Assembly: GCA_028694105.1 (NCBI GenBank)
Contig: JAQUUC010000021.1
Coordinates: forward strand, 1 to 48,964
DNA length: 48,964 nt
Origin: Hespellia sp.
GTDB taxonomy: Bacteria > Bacillota > Clostridia > Lachnospirales > Lachnospiraceae
Direction of reading: 5' to 3'
Positions 48,692 to 48,964 of the stretch are shown here, in pieces (position 1 is the first letter of the stretch; the number at the start of each line of letters is the position of its first letter). Under the pieces are notes generated by a model. The model did no database searches, was not told the DNA's origin, and worked only from the letters and a program-made list of their open reading frames with translations. A program made the position numbers and the translations under genes.

Positions 48692-48964
48692 CAGAAGCAC
48701 CCAAAATATGAGTTTTACTGCATGCTAAATGGGCATCTGAAAATAGTGTGCGAGACTAAATTCCACATGCCTTTGTGTAGGACTAAATTCTGGTGCAGTG
48801 AAATCTGCCTGTGCTTGTACTATTTTATTTTAATAAGTTTGGACAAAGCATAACGTCGTCAGGTGCGACTGCCGTTAATCCTAGTGCTTCGTGAAGCGTA
48901 TTGTCCAAGCGTAAAAGAGAGAGTTCATATGGGCTATGTCCATTTAAGCTGTCTCTTTTTTCAT
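48692..48964 (+). other. Structured non-coding region of unknown type, continuing past the window edge
   Basis: No gene-like frame is seen. TTGGACAA (48839-48846) pairs perfectly with TTGTCCAA (48901-48908) and encloses AACG/CGTT with GTCG/CGAC, plus GCTTC-GT-GAAGC, as in a three-way junction. GACTAAATTC is repeated at 48754-48763 and 48781-48790. At the edge AAAGAGAGAG (about 48914-48923) can pair with CTGTCTCTTT before a T-run. Candidates are the 5' part of a group II intron (a GTGCG is present near 48748), another mobile-element RNA, or a free ncRNA. Confidence 0.4.

Noticed and set aside
48748-48964. Definite call of a group II intron 5' end
   Set aside because: GTGCG and a GTTAATC-containing stem are suggestive, but I could not place domain I landmarks or see a maturase, so it is kept only as a hypothesis.

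Overview
The window looks like chromosome from a Gram-positive anaerobe of the Clostridia, most likely a gut Lachnospiraceae. This is inferred from the gene content: a trimeric electron-bifurcating [FeFe]-hydrogenase, an iron alcohol dehydrogenase, a T-box leader on pheST, a Firmicutes-type 6S RNA, an ECF vitamin transporter, strong purine-rich Shine-Dalgarno (SD) sites, moderate G+C and tightly packed operons. No rRNA, tRNA, CRISPR array or intact transposase gene was seen.

Layout. 1-2.2 kb: two tandem membrane-anchored polysaccharide deacetylases. 2.3-6.4 kb: hydrogenase operon (NuoE-like, NuoF-like, HydA) with a Rex-like operator. 6.5-6.7 kb: 6S RNA with its own strong promoter. 6.8-12.6 kb: YihY-type membrane protein, T-box(Phe)-pheS-pheT-queA. 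12.6-15.3 kb: small regulators (MerR; PadR + DUF2812) and a HigB/HigA-type toxin-antitoxin pair with a palindrome inside its promoter. 15.4-19.9 kb: iron alcohol dehydrogenase (Rex-like operator over its -10), RNA methylase-like protein, ZIP metal transporter, metallo-beta-lactamase-fold protein. 20.2-28.5 kb: a catabolic operon (two zinc dehydrogenases, ketose-phosphate epimerase, MFS sugar porter, class II aldolase, PfkB kinase, aldo/keto reductase, DeoR regulator) that reads as a route for an unidentified polyol or rare sugar, followed by a dicarboxylate/amino acid symporter. 30-32.6 kb: an inverted-repeat-rich intergenic region, a PD-(D/E)XK/Rpn-type protein, and a membrane-tethered LytTR regulator fused to a LiaF-like C-terminal domain.

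32.6-40.6 kb is the most interesting block. A complete cobalamin riboswitch with terminator precedes a 1245-residue surface protein (N-terminal DUF4430/transcobalamin-like region, bacterial Ig-like domain, PQQ-type beta-propeller, C-terminal anchor), a lipoprotein with a DUF4430/transcobalamin C-terminal-like domain, and an ECF transporter (S, T and a fused double ATPase). I read this as a Gram-positive B12 capture-and-import system in which surface binders feed an ECF importer. The beta-propeller recalls BtuG of Bacteroides and the DUF4430 domains recall intrinsic factor/transcobalamin.

40.6-44.9 kb: TetR regulator and a pair of half-size ABC transporters. 44.9-48.6 kb: an arsenic operon (arsR, a possible 13-residue Cys-rich leader peptide on a long hairpin, arsD lacking its third Cys, arsA, a HesB-like CCCC-tailed protein, and acr3). 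The acr3 gene stops about two-thirds of the way along and is followed by a promoter and a structured non-coding sequence of unknown type running to the window edge.
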